Shown here: one piece after another, positions 48,201-53,245 of the stretch | Position numbering within the stretch: the stretch's first letter is position 1 | How the letters are laid out: each line of letters begins with the position of its first letter | NCBI GenBank assembly: GCA_027069135.1 | Contig: JALXFE010000626.1 | Span: 1 to 64,000, forward strand | Reading direction: 5' to 3' | Length of the DNA: 64,000 nt | DNA from: Thermoanaerobaculia bacterium | Lineage (GTDB): Bacteria; Acidobacteriota; Thermoanaerobaculia; Multivoradales; JAHZIX01 | Translations under genes and position numbers: made by a program | The notes under the pieces: model-generated | Told to the model about the DNA's origin: nothing | Database searches by the model: none | Seen by the model: only the letters and a program-made list of their open reading frames with translations

Positions 48201-51200
48201 ATCTGCCGGTGGCCGCCGACGGAGCACCGCTGCTCAGCGTGACCACGGATCGAGCCGTCTACTTCGGCGATGACGACGTGTTGGCGAGCCTCGAGGTGAT
48301 CAACGCCGGCACCGCCTTCGACGGCCGGTTGGAAGTGCGTATCGAAGATGCCGCCGGCTTCTTGGTGGAGGAGTTAGCGGCCACGGATATCGTGGACCTA
48401 GGGTTCGGCGCCACCCTGGCCGAGACCCGGACCTGGAATACCGGCACCATCTTCGCCGGGGATTACCGGGTGACGGCCCAGGTGAAGGACTCCGCGGGCA
48501 CGGTAGTGGCCGAGGCCCTGGCGCCTTTCATCATCGGTAGCGCCATCGGCCTTGACAGCCAGGTGACGACGGATCGGGGCACCTATGCGGTGGGTTCCTC
48601 CGTCGGCATCGCCGGCACCATCGACTACGTCAGCGGCAACGACACCTTGAGCGGCGCCATGGCGACCCTCCAAGTGTTGGACGGGGCGGACACCGTCCTG
48701 GCGCAATTCAACCGTCCCCTAGGGGACTTGCTGCCGGGGGATTCGGTCACGGTGAGCGCCGACTGGCCCAGCGCCGGCAACCCACCCGGGACCTATCGGG
48801 TGCAGCTCTTGGTCGAGGCCGGTGGCGCCGTCCAATCGACATCGGAGGCCTTCTTCGACCTGCAGGTGGGGGCCGTGCAACTGGCCGGTGATCTGGTGCT
48901 CTCGGATCGCAACCCGGGCATCGGCGAGGTTCTCTCCGCCGCCTTCACGGTGGACAACCTGGGGGGGACCGGTCTCACCCAGGTGCCGCTCCTGATCCAC
49001 CTGGAAGATCCCGTCCAGGGCGTGATTCTCAGCACTCAATCGGTGCTGGTGGATTTGCCCGCCGGCGGCCAGGTCACCGGAGTGGTGAGCTTCGGCACCA
49101 CCGGTCTGCGCCTCCAGAGCTACCTCATCACCTTGCAGGCGGAGATCCCGGCGGCCGGCGGCGGCACCCAGATCGTGTCCCTGCGGACGACCAGCTTCAC
49201 CACCGCCGACCAGGGGCCGCCGCAGGTGACCATCGTCCGGCCCGTGGAGGGCGGTCTCCTGGGGCAAGACCAGATCGCCCAGGTAGTGGCTTTCGATGAT
49301 CTGACGCTGATCCGCATCGTGGAGGTCCAGGCGGACGGCGGAGCCTGGCAGCAGATCCAGTTGGCGGATGCCGCCGGCAATCGCTACGACGGTCAGCTGG
49401 CCCTGGCGGAAGGGGTCCACACCCTGGTGGCGCGGGCGACGGACAGTAGCGGCAATACGGCCCGCTCCGTGCCGGTGACTTTCACCGTCGACCTGACGGC
49501 GCCGGTGGTGACCATCACCGGGGTGACGGACGGCCAGGACTCCAACGATCCCCTGACACCCGTGATCGAGATCGTCGAAGCGAATCCGGACTTCGAGTCC
49601 ATCACTTTGAACGGCACCCCCTTCGCATCCGGGACGGCGGTGGATGTGGCCGGCGCCTACGTCCTCCAGGTGACGGTGGAAGATGCCGCCGGCAACCGCA
49701 CGGAGGTGACCTTGAGCTTCACCCTGACGGCGGCGCTGGTCATCGGGGACCTCTCCGTCACCGAAGGGGACGCCGCGGCGGTGGATGCGGTCCTACCGTT
49801 GAGCCTCTCCCTGCCGACGGCGGCGGGGGCCTCGGCGACCTTCGCCACGGCGGCGGGTACCGCCACGGCGGACGTCGACTACACCGAGACCACCGGCACC
49901 GTGAGCTTCGCCGCCGGAGAGACGGCCGCGACGCTGGCGGTCCCGGTCTTGGGCGACCTTCTGGACGAGCTGGACGAGACCTTCACCGTCACTCTGGCGG
50001 ATGGGGTGGACCTGGTGCTGGCGGATCCGGAGGCCACGGTCACTATCGTCGACGACGATGCTGTGCCGGATCTCGTCGTCGACGATGTGTCGGTCCTGGA
50101 GACCGACGCGGGCACCGTCGACGCTGTGTTCACAGTGACTCTGTCGGCGGCCAGCGGTCTTGACGTGAGCCTCGATTTCGCCACCTCGGACACGGGGGCG
50201 ACGGCGGGTGCGGATTACACCGCCGCCGCCGGTACCTTGACGATCTCAGCGGGGACAACGACGGCGACGATCTCGGTGGCGATCCTGGACGACGCCCTGG
50301 ACGAGGCGGACGAGACCTTCGCCTTGACTCTCGCCAACGTGGTCAACGCCACGGTGACCGACGGGGAAGGCCAGGGCACGATCCTGGACGACGATCCGGC
50401 ACCGGATCTGTCCATCGGCGATGCCACCGTGACGGAGGGCGACACCGGCACCCTCGATGCCGTCTTCACGGTGACCCTGTCAGCGGCGAGCGGTCTCGAC
50501 GTGAGCTTCGACTACGCGACCGCCGACGGCACGGCGACGGCGGGAGCCGACTACACGGCCTCCTCCGGCACCGTCACCGTCCTCGCCGGGGACACCACCG
50601 CGACGGTCGCCATCGCGGTGCTGGGAGACCTACTGGACGAGGCGGACGAGACTTTCACCTTGACCCTCATCAACGCGGTCAACGGCAACATCGTCGACGG
50701 CGAGGGTCTAGGAACCATCGTCGACAACGACCCGGCGCCGGATCTGGCCATCGGCGACGTCACCGTGACGGAGGGCGACGTGGGCACCGTCAACGCCGAC
50801 TTCCTCGTGACCCTCTCGGCGCCGAGCGGTCAGGACATCACCTTCACGGCCACCACGGTGGACGGTACGGCGACGGCGGGGCTCGATTACACGGCCTCAG
50901 CGGCGCCGGTGACGATGCCCGCGGGAACCACGAGCGCGATCGTGACGGTAGCGGTGTTGGGGGATCTGCAGGACGAGCCCGACGAGACCTTCACGGTCTC
51001 CCTGTCGGCGGTGGTCAATGCGGTGGCCGTGGACGGCGTGGGTCTGGGAACCATCGTCAACGACGACTTCGGCCCCGTCTTCTGTCCTCGAGATCCCGGA
51101 TATTGGAAGCGCCACGTCGAGGATTGGCCGGTGCAGCAGCTCCTTCTCGGCGGCGTGGTCTACGACCAGCCGGGGCTCCTGGCCCTCCTGCGCTCCGGCG

Positions 51201-53236
51201 GCTCCGACGCGGCGACCAAGTTGGCTCGCCAGCTGGTGGCCACCCAGCTGAACCTGGCCAGCGGCTCGGATCGAGTGATCCAGCCGGTGGTGGACGAGGC
51301 CGATGATTTCCTCGCCCTCTTCCCTCCCGGTAGCAGACCGCGGTGTCAGGACAAGGCCCTGGCCGAAGCGCTGAAAGATGAGCTCGAGATCTACAACGAC
51401 GGCGATTGCGACGACGGCGACAGCGATTCGGACGGGGACTCGGGCGGCGATTCCGACGAGGATTCCGGCGGCGATGACCTGGGCGGTGGACAGCAGGAGA
51501 GCGGGGATGACGACTCCGACTCGGATGACGACGACGAGGATTGCCGGGCCATCTCCATCGCCGACACCCGGGTGATCGAAGGGGACGACGGCGATGTGGA
51601 GGCCCAGTTCACGGTCACCCTGTCGGAAAGTCGGGACAGTGCTCTGACCGTAGACTTCGTGACCCTGGAAGGCAGCGCCACCGCCGACGAGGACTACGAG
51701 ACCACCTCCGGGTTCCTCACGATCCCCAAGCATGAGACCACCGGAACGGTTCGAATCAAGGTCTACGGAGATCTCCTCCCGGAGGAGGACGAGACCTTCG
51801 TCGTCGAGCTGCGCAACCCGCAGGAAGGCTTCATCCTTCGAGGGATCGGCGAAGCCGTCATCGAGGATCAGGACGATTGCGCCAGCCCGAACCTGCTCTC
51901 CAACCCCGGGGCGGAAGAGGCCCTGGCGGACGGTGAAATTCCCGGCTGGACCGAGGTCCTTGGCAGCAGCTGGCTGCCGGCCGCAGCGCAACCGGATCCC
52001 GAGAGTGGCGACTCCTACTTCTACGCCGGGGAGAACGCGGCAGCGGAGCTTGCCCAAGGTGTCGATGTCTCCGCCTGGGAGGCGGCCATCGACGGCGGGG
52101 AGGTGACCTTCGCCTTCCGGGGTTTCGTCCGCACCTGGGACGAATCGCCGACGGATACCGCCCGCATCGTCGTCGAGTTCCGCGACGCCGGGGATACGGT
52201 GGTCCTGGAGGCCTACGACTCCGGAGCTCTGGTGAGTCCCAACGAGTGGTTGGAGGTCGCCGACGAGCGGACGCCACCACCGGGTACCGGCCATATTCAC
52301 GTACGCCTGATCAGCACTCGCGGCGCCGACGACGGCAGCGAGAACGGGGGCAGCAACGACGGCTTCTTCGACAGCCTGACCCTGGTGTCCCGAGGCGTAG
52401 CGGTGCTCACCGCCTCGGACGCCGTAGGCGATGAGCCACGGCCCGGTGAGCTCGGTGAGGCTCTCTTCGAAGTGCGCCTCTCCTGCGCCGGTGAATTTCC
52501 CGTCACCGTCGAATTCCACACCGAGGACGGTCTGGCGGAAGCGGGGGCGGATTACACCGCCATCACCGCCGGCTCGGCTGTTCTCGAAGCCGGCGAGCAC
52601 CGGATCCTGATCCCGGTCGAGGTGTTGGGCGATGATGAGGAAGAGGGGGAGGAGGACTTCCTCCTCGTCGTGGACTCGGTAGACGGCGCCCTTCAGCTCT
52701 CGACCGAGGCCCGGGGCCTGATCGTCGAGGCTTCCGTCTTCTGTCCCGAGGATCGCAAATATTGGAGGGACCACGAGGAAGAGTGGCCGGCCCAGGAGCT
52801 GACCCTCGGGGGAGTGTTCTACGACGCCCAAGGCCTGGACGACTTCCTGCACTACAGCGGCGGCGATGCGGCGAGCAAGCTAGCCCGGGAGCTGGTGGCC
52901 ACCCTCTTCAACCTCTTGCGGGGCTCGGATTCGTTGATCGAGGGAGTGGTGGCCGACGCCGACGACTTCCTCGTGGATTTTCCACCGGGGAGCAAGCCGA
53001 AGGGCTCCGACAAACGCCAGGCCGATCGTCTGCGAAAGGACCTGGAAGATTACAACAAAGGCAAAGACGTGCCTTGCGACGATGGCGACCCGGATGACGA
53101 CGAGGATAGCGCCACTTCCGGCGGGGAAGCGGAGGCGAGCCGGAGCGGAGGCGACGGTGGAGGGGATGAGGGAGACCCGGGCTCGGCCTTGGGCTCCATG
53201 ACGGCGGTGACTCGGAACGAGGAGATCGCTCCTTAA
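33290..53236 (+). CDS. Giant secreted multidomain protein, 6648 aa
   Basis: Start GTG 33290 follows GGTGG at a normal distance and gives a signal-like N terminus. Domains in order: a zincin-like region with HEILH at 193-197; alpha/alpha-toroid repeats (QNSDGGWG, QGTDGGWS, QNADGGFG; 390-650); CARDB repeats (650-1230); FlgD-like Ig domains marked by FSPDGDG or SPNGDG (about 1237, 2180, 2882, 3093); a TolB-like propeller (1347-1683); Ig and fibronectin III repeats (3200-4470) with a discoidin domain inside (4103-4245); a second propeller (4527-4820); more CARDB/Ig; Calx-beta repeats (5482-5925, 6085-6197, 6373-6480); and a duplicated FCP...YW module (5930, 6482). Asp-rich tracts suggest calcium binding. 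Likely a surface adhesin or extracellular peptidase. It is 9 bases from the RHS gene. Confidence 0.85.
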   Translation: MKPTFKIASARKAETLKRRLAKGLTAAMLPWVFALPMVGSAGSPPSLDELRLGNFIYQPLTVSGNFQARFLEDRNHVTVIELAGGSYDRDATDGSFNAEPRAVVAQEFYLDHPDEYDFLMVFTTFEFDTGDAVAFHVGAQNPVQGIGQPVFDNTAFFGSEGKLQGYIDMAALTRYSTDPLDPEFDFALGVMAHEILHQWCCYVGFDDAGASSQALLGKDDAHWSFLLDSDASVMYGSDWRDNADGTFTAANTRTFYSPLDLYLAGLFGPEQVPPFELIENPAVDKTQLPQRGATISGTSRLVSVDDVIAIEGPRIPAAAQAQKEFRAAFILLTRPGIEVEAAQIAALNNFREGLLARFSALTGGQALMQVFPEARLDIGTGTPDPVDGGGIRPTSANLDEALAWLRGEQVVDGFWEDTAATRLRDTAVALATLSALDPLFSGGSAALGWLGGQQEASADYRARTADVFEAVGQGAAALRAELIASQNSDGGWGLGDRYDSVPLDTALAVQALAGHPEVPAADLAAAVGYLVAVQGTDGGWSNTPVGPSRTGVTAEVLKALKRTDESTPVAAALAFLASRQNADGGFGDSPSTAHDSARALEALMSFDALGQIDAGGAATYLSSRQTVVGSWEGSVYTTALVVTALRRFAFPNWSFTSGLIPDPALPRDGERVALTVEVTNTGNATAPAGIVRFFDGDPGSGGVPIGADIVVPTLAAQQSATLTALWDTFDGAGGHTLVAVVDPDGTLAELSEVDNRAELLIEVVPAPVEADLEVREADILVTPSQPNELPTALGVVVTLRNLGLTDALDVRVVLTVGEGADAVIVDEVTLTAPQRSSTPVNLSYLLETPGLTVLTVEVDPDGLIPEADETNNTAARSVSTIASVDLEALDAGIVLAGGAFLGNDATFGVTLRNRGTVDSPTTQVRYRVSDGTTVRELGINTIQPTAGETLEQSIVWRVDLLGDLTFTAELDPDDLVPETDETNNTGTRAFTATAVTNPNLTVDFQDLGFDPNPGLEGSPLILSVLVRNAGGTAATNVEVAFYDGDPAQGGTLFGDLVVIPNLDAGASLLASTTVVEVPDAADRLIFAVVDPSDQIAEFDETDNDAFNTLEILSLPDLALSVASLDLSPRFPRPGDPVTLTVTVTNLGEQAATDVLVRTFDGEPAIDGVPVGGDQLIPTIPGQGSGSAVFSWTFDGTGDLRPIVVFADPDDTVREQSESNNRADLDVAVQDGNFFLSRRYFSPDGDGVKDGTSFFFFLGAPTTVQVEVVDRRDQVVRHSQPFVNVSDGQFDWDGLDDRGPVVRDGDYVLRVVDTAGVSLGEATVTVDTNRSSLIEAVGTPFELFTNLTCELPSVSRLTLTGDEDTFFFDITSNSDPLFGRGIYKMASNGGDVRQIVPAFWSTQASLREMQVASDGSRVVFSLRGRILAGGSFESRQYVVNGDGTGLQQLDPAPGLGSGTGVFGFTEDGNTVLVNQSASLVAIDLTGFAPPLVIFSIDTSFGSFSAERSPDEKRMVIPVSGDFGRQLALVNLETLTSTFLPSVPFSFDNYEFSFSPDSSRLAVARRQSGDLRIFDRSGNLLQESPLPVELPPYPIEDGGGGGEFLTSGGQGLTVGGDAPAVGEAVGLPGGPSLFLTKVGVPQWGPSSTELAILVTQTTGFSAEWRQLLRYDLLTELFENVAWTLPSFFGLPSSYHVSTWDGSTWVERAVLHHGIYLEEQKVDLSDFLPDPDGELKVRIRQAGLEAAHVEHVSLLSSGERLLPTSAVRLDTGQEALLEVRHQDNVLFDLHEAEMEVGWPAWEPGGPFVLALGAREEVLSTRRVVPFTYPRTGAYRYTVGEEGPMVVDGLQTSADDLGSALFGVQTRPVTGHPSAKVFGWVKSDGIDLYGALDFTVDNTLDGDRDWASLEVETASGWQEMRVTAVDQTYGIAGFTRTAPVHHAHKYYEFRIPLAEVGASVGETLSLRFRAYGTAAGCEIPGRCDPEVFDGLNLLPFSGYDLWVPNERTLYYANFTSGRPATAILLDDDNEFRDLFEEWFNFRNEKFSPSGRRLLYQSSDHRNDPASACYQRGFTDDFSFQSLMNLTVDLRPRRSSASGGILLEGTAADLNFKSYRLDYSPASSPGEFNPIVPPAGQQVIDDRFTTWVPPGPGTYFVRLQVEDLAGNVKEAIKRVSSSDTPSITDIYREPADISPNGDGVQDETLIHYRVLAPVHLEFQFFNEIGDRVRTIERDHSTIGLTFDLPWDGRDDSGLPVPDGIYRMLVQNFEFFVNVDSTPPEVMISLSDALQARTIEGLSSPVVVAAPELRYSVREANFATSLGESGFGETPFEWLEFPTSLRRSRTDPDLLLGGRPLDLDQFTHHRFRFEAQDRAGNRSLVTTPLGAEELIVSQFGVHAVTDFGTFADLELVPFLGRPRIRLANGDVRFKVAETIAEEIFQLSVQFRPEGQTNWSETVLDRFLPPGGVSFVSEIPQPELGAVWDMVGVPIGIETEIRLRAVDVLAQEHVSNSFFVLTDGIIFGGPLAQPDLTTGPYADLLSSLYETALNAGLLSPEDVILWGVEFVGAQLDEVILQISSSEDPRYAVPVPLEPLISVEGGFLFALDPATACLSYEGFILATTAPEPTIRTITSNGGGFTLRCLEIETELQPPTYGGCDEAPSSSMRTIDATPVSLNGAALVLLTLERTLPDGTPDILANINDPVSRRKYSFDFDTSGLPEGLETLTARLSNGEGESFTTSIRVAVDRTPPVPAINVPLEGQRLCGIQRLVEGEIRNVFDVEGLVSDNIGFSYRMEVEVPGSPPVFHALRDDREACYGPPNEVLFSSPYPADQCGSVQGPLGTWGDSDGETEFSGDTAVRIHAFDRGGYHVCQERQFFFDGEVEGAQTTISPRLFSPNGDENLDLTVLNIFLEEPASVDVEVYAAVETDRGPEISGDVLRFLETGLQVLDSALVNWDGQDGSGSVLPDGVYGLVTRFLDSCGNLASRTVFVELDNTPPTAPILFPGPSDPLPMVIEILGTVQDRNIQAWTVDFGVGLDPDTWSRINLGAGEMDAEVLAVWNTNGLFGDFTLRLVALDEAGNRTETLVSVLLGNPTYLLTYFEILPRFFSPNGDGRRETASMRFGLDFPSFVTLTVETDTGTVLRTLLDGVALGSGAVVRPWDGRSDGGTLLPDDVYTVVVRAVLAANPGVTQEETLTVVLDKTPPTIDITSPSTGFITGSSAVVGSIEDLHLTEYIVELTDTPSAPVWNELASGTTSRVSTTFAILDDLAEADYALRIRAEDEGEIRVEQILPFTVDNTPPVVTFTEPLAGSIVGAVGGPVDLLGTVEEEHLETYRVEFGAGPAPDTWTTIVLGTSIPTTDRLGVWDVSAVADGLYILRLTAQDLAGLSAEVRTSVTVDNTPPTAIIDDPADGSFVTAPQPILGTADDANLAEYVLEVAPAGSQQFQELVKGTLPVIGGSLFSWAGLPPDGQYTLRLSVVDGAGNQAVVAAGITVDLTPPAAPINLVATVVNDQDAQLDWTASPEPDLAGYRVYRDGVQITPSLVVPNTYLDPALQEGPHTYTVTALDLAGNESDPSNPADVTVDTTPPTVRISVPSDGDTVSGLVDVTGTAYSADDFREYRLYATATATGARQLLRQSPVPVQADVLGQWNTLVLPEAAEFVLRLEGEDLTGNIGFHEVTVTIDNLPPGAPTGLTATPNGSDVDVAWNANTEPDLAGYILFRDGRIANSSGVVVGDLTPFILRTTTFLDLGLPDGTFTYEVHAIDTAGNLSDASQPADATIDTRAPHAVIDPPVDGTEFENNLFVLATTVDEDVAQVLFQFRAAGDPTWIDLGIDTELPWEVDFDPIALTFGDYQLQAVATDLGGRTDPAPTPVTVTFTDLTRPQPVVDLAARVVGGEVTLTWTANTDTDLAGYHVERTDSVGSLSRLTASPIPETTYLDVGLPDDTYTYQVISVDLVDNEGDPSAPAEALVYTPVLEQPLTPIQALTMELSGSGGADSAVGGEVTRPSGTVALPAATSDAEGLFSLIGLPLERGLNTLAVRLTDAAGNVSKDASVSVISGSAPSPPTGLVAVAPTSTQVELSWNANPEPNIAGYRPFRDGEAVLPDSTITGVSATASSQTHSGVAPSRAVDGNVGTYWAPRVIAGFQPLAGQWLELSWASPLIVSQVNITWFSFESGGSLTNYGALDYDIEAWDGSAWIPLVRIRGNDQVVNQIDLPQPYRTDRLRVVLLAGLVAENFSQSLRVAEISLAQQVLVTGTSYTDPVGDGDYVYTVTAVNDLAFESGPSNPASVAVGDVDPPAPVVLTAVAAGSDVTLTWTASSSPDVTSYEIFRDGEPIALHTDLLALTHVDLNLLNGDYAYTVTAIDAVGNSSVPSNQEVVTVFVAPPPTPVNLTVTAVPGGGALDLAWAPQTGSTPLGYRIYRSLVTGGPYEEIAVTADTFLRDEGLVNGVTYFYVVGALDALGNESAFSNEDSGTPVDEQAPQPPVLHFPGFPGVLFVTATEPVDLAGTSEASAIVSLSRDGVPIGQTTATADLEVVATSFFEDVVVSPDGRYLWVSDFFGPILHDYRTSSDTFVTGARGQARWFADGSAVALADGGQITRYQVSDGTLDILATLGFAQMAVPSPDGTRLAVLGEQFFDPGLWIYDIPTATWTQLLDDPYWWFDEQTLNWSPDGSQLAYRRGTPVSAFEFVDVASGSITVVNSLPGVGGPSWSPDGGSLVYSATHPTLGGDRIRSYSLADGTETELTSGADDFFPQLSPDGRQLVWINDFSEAKLLDLASGQITSLEPVAGLGSYEQPQWSKSGRLLLWNFDDEVRLTFPGHFELSNVSLQGGDNAFTAIAEDPAGNVGARSLPMVVTLATADRPDLVLTASDVVISPPVGLIGQTVRVTVTVRNESENAAPPADLSVVVLGPGGFNRTLVSGEVLGAIPAGGSQSVTRDLVLGSETGIYSITAAVDPFDRLAEISEDNNLAQTDLPVAADGAPLLSVTTDRAVYFGDDDVLASLEVINAGTAFDGRLEVRIEDAAGFLVEELAATDIVDLGFGATLAETRTWNTGTIFAGDYRVTAQVKDSAGTVVAEALAPFIIGSAIGLDSQVTTDRGTYAVGSSVGIAGTIDYVSGNDTLSGAMATLQVLDGADTVLAQFNRPLGDLLPGDSVTVSADWPSAGNPPGTYRVQLLVEAGGAVQSTSEAFFDLQVGAVQLAGDLVLSDRNPGIGEVLSAAFTVDNLGGTGLTQVPLLIHLEDPVQGVILSTQSVLVDLPAGGQVTGVVSFGTTGLRLQSYLITLQAEIPAAGGGTQIVSLRTTSFTTADQGPPQVTIVRPVEGGLLGQDQIAQVVAFDDLTLIRIVEVQADGGAWQQIQLADAAGNRYDGQLALAEGVHTLVARATDSSGNTARSVPVTFTVDLTAPVVTITGVTDGQDSNDPLTPVIEIVEANPDFESITLNGTPFASGTAVDVAGAYVLQVTVEDAAGNRTEVTLSFTLTAALVIGDLSVTEGDAAAVDAVLPLSLSLPTAAGASATFATAAGTATADVDYTETTGTVSFAAGETAATLAVPVLGDLLDELDETFTVTLADGVDLVLADPEATVTIVDDDAVPDLVVDDVSVLETDAGTVDAVFTVTLSAASGLDVSLDFATSDTGATAGADYTAAAGTLTISAGTTTATISVAILDDALDEADETFALTLANVVNATVTDGEGQGTILDDDPAPDLSIGDATVTEGDTGTLDAVFTVTLSAASGLDVSFDYATADGTATAGADYTASSGTVTVLAGDTTATVAIAVLGDLLDEADETFTLTLINAVNGNIVDGEGLGTIVDNDPAPDLAIGDVTVTEGDVGTVNADFLVTLSAPSGQDITFTATTVDGTATAGLDYTASAAPVTMPAGTTSAIVTVAVLGDLQDEPDETFTVSLSAVVNAVAVDGVGLGTIVNDDFGPVFCPRDPGYWKRHVEDWPVQQLLLGGVVYDQPGLLALLRSGGSDAATKLARQLVATQLNLASGSDRVIQPVVDEADDFLALFPPGSRPRCQDKALAEALKDELEIYNDGDCDDGDSDSDGDSGGDSDEDSGGDDLGGGQQESGDDDSDSDDDDEDCRAISIADTRVIEGDDGDVEAQFTVTLSESRDSALTVDFVTLEGSATADEDYETTSGFLTIPKHETTGTVRIKVYGDLLPEEDETFVVELRNPQEGFILRGIGEAVIEDQDDCASPNLLSNPGAEEALADGEIPGWTEVLGSSWLPAAAQPDPESGDSYFYAGENAAAELAQGVDVSAWEAAIDGGEVTFAFRGFVRTWDESPTDTARIVVEFRDAGDTVVLEAYDSGALVSPNEWLEVADERTPPPGTGHIHVRLISTRGADDGSENGGSNDGFFDSLTLVSRGVAVLTASDAVGDEPRPGELGEALFEVRLSCAGEFPVTVEFHTEDGLAEAGADYTAITAGSAVLEAGEHRILIPVEVLGDDEEEGEEDFLLVVDSVDGALQLSTEARGLIVEASVFCPEDRKYWRDHEEEWPAQELTLGGVFYDAQGLDDFLHYSGGDAASKLARELVATLFNLLRGSDSLIEGVVADADDFLVDFPPGSKPKGSDKRQADRLRKDLEDYNKGKDVPCDDGDPDDDEDSATSGGEAEASRSGGDGGGDEGDPGSALGSMTAVTRNEEIAP
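49735..51067 (+). repeat. Four tandem Calx-beta repeats of about 333 bp inside the giant gene
   Basis: Units at about 49735-50063, 50064-50396, 50397-50732 and 50733-51067 each encode VTEGD...FTVTLS...DY...D..DE.DETF.LTL...V.....G.I.DDD. Similarity at DNA level is clear in ACGGAGGGCGAC and GACGAGACCTTC blocks. Two more divergent copies lie at about 51545-51880 and 52410-52730. Such repeats often bind calcium between domains. Confidence 0.85.
51080..51400 (+). repeat. FCP...YW module 1 of 2 in the giant protein
   Basis: Encodes a compact module: FCPRDPGYWKRHVEDWP, then LLLGGVVYDQPGLLALL, DAATKLARQLVATQLNL and DADDFLALFPPGS-like text. The second copy is at 52736-53060 (FCPEDRKYWRDHEEEWP), with the same order but only about half the residues identical. 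Both are followed by Asp-rich tracts, at 51400-51540 and in the C-terminal tail. Confidence 0.8.
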
Positions 53237-53245
53237 GGAGGCGCC

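Noticed and set aside
49735-51067. Phase-variable or assembly-made tandem repeat
   Set aside because: Units have diverged substantially and keep the reading frame, so they are ordinary protein-domain repeats.
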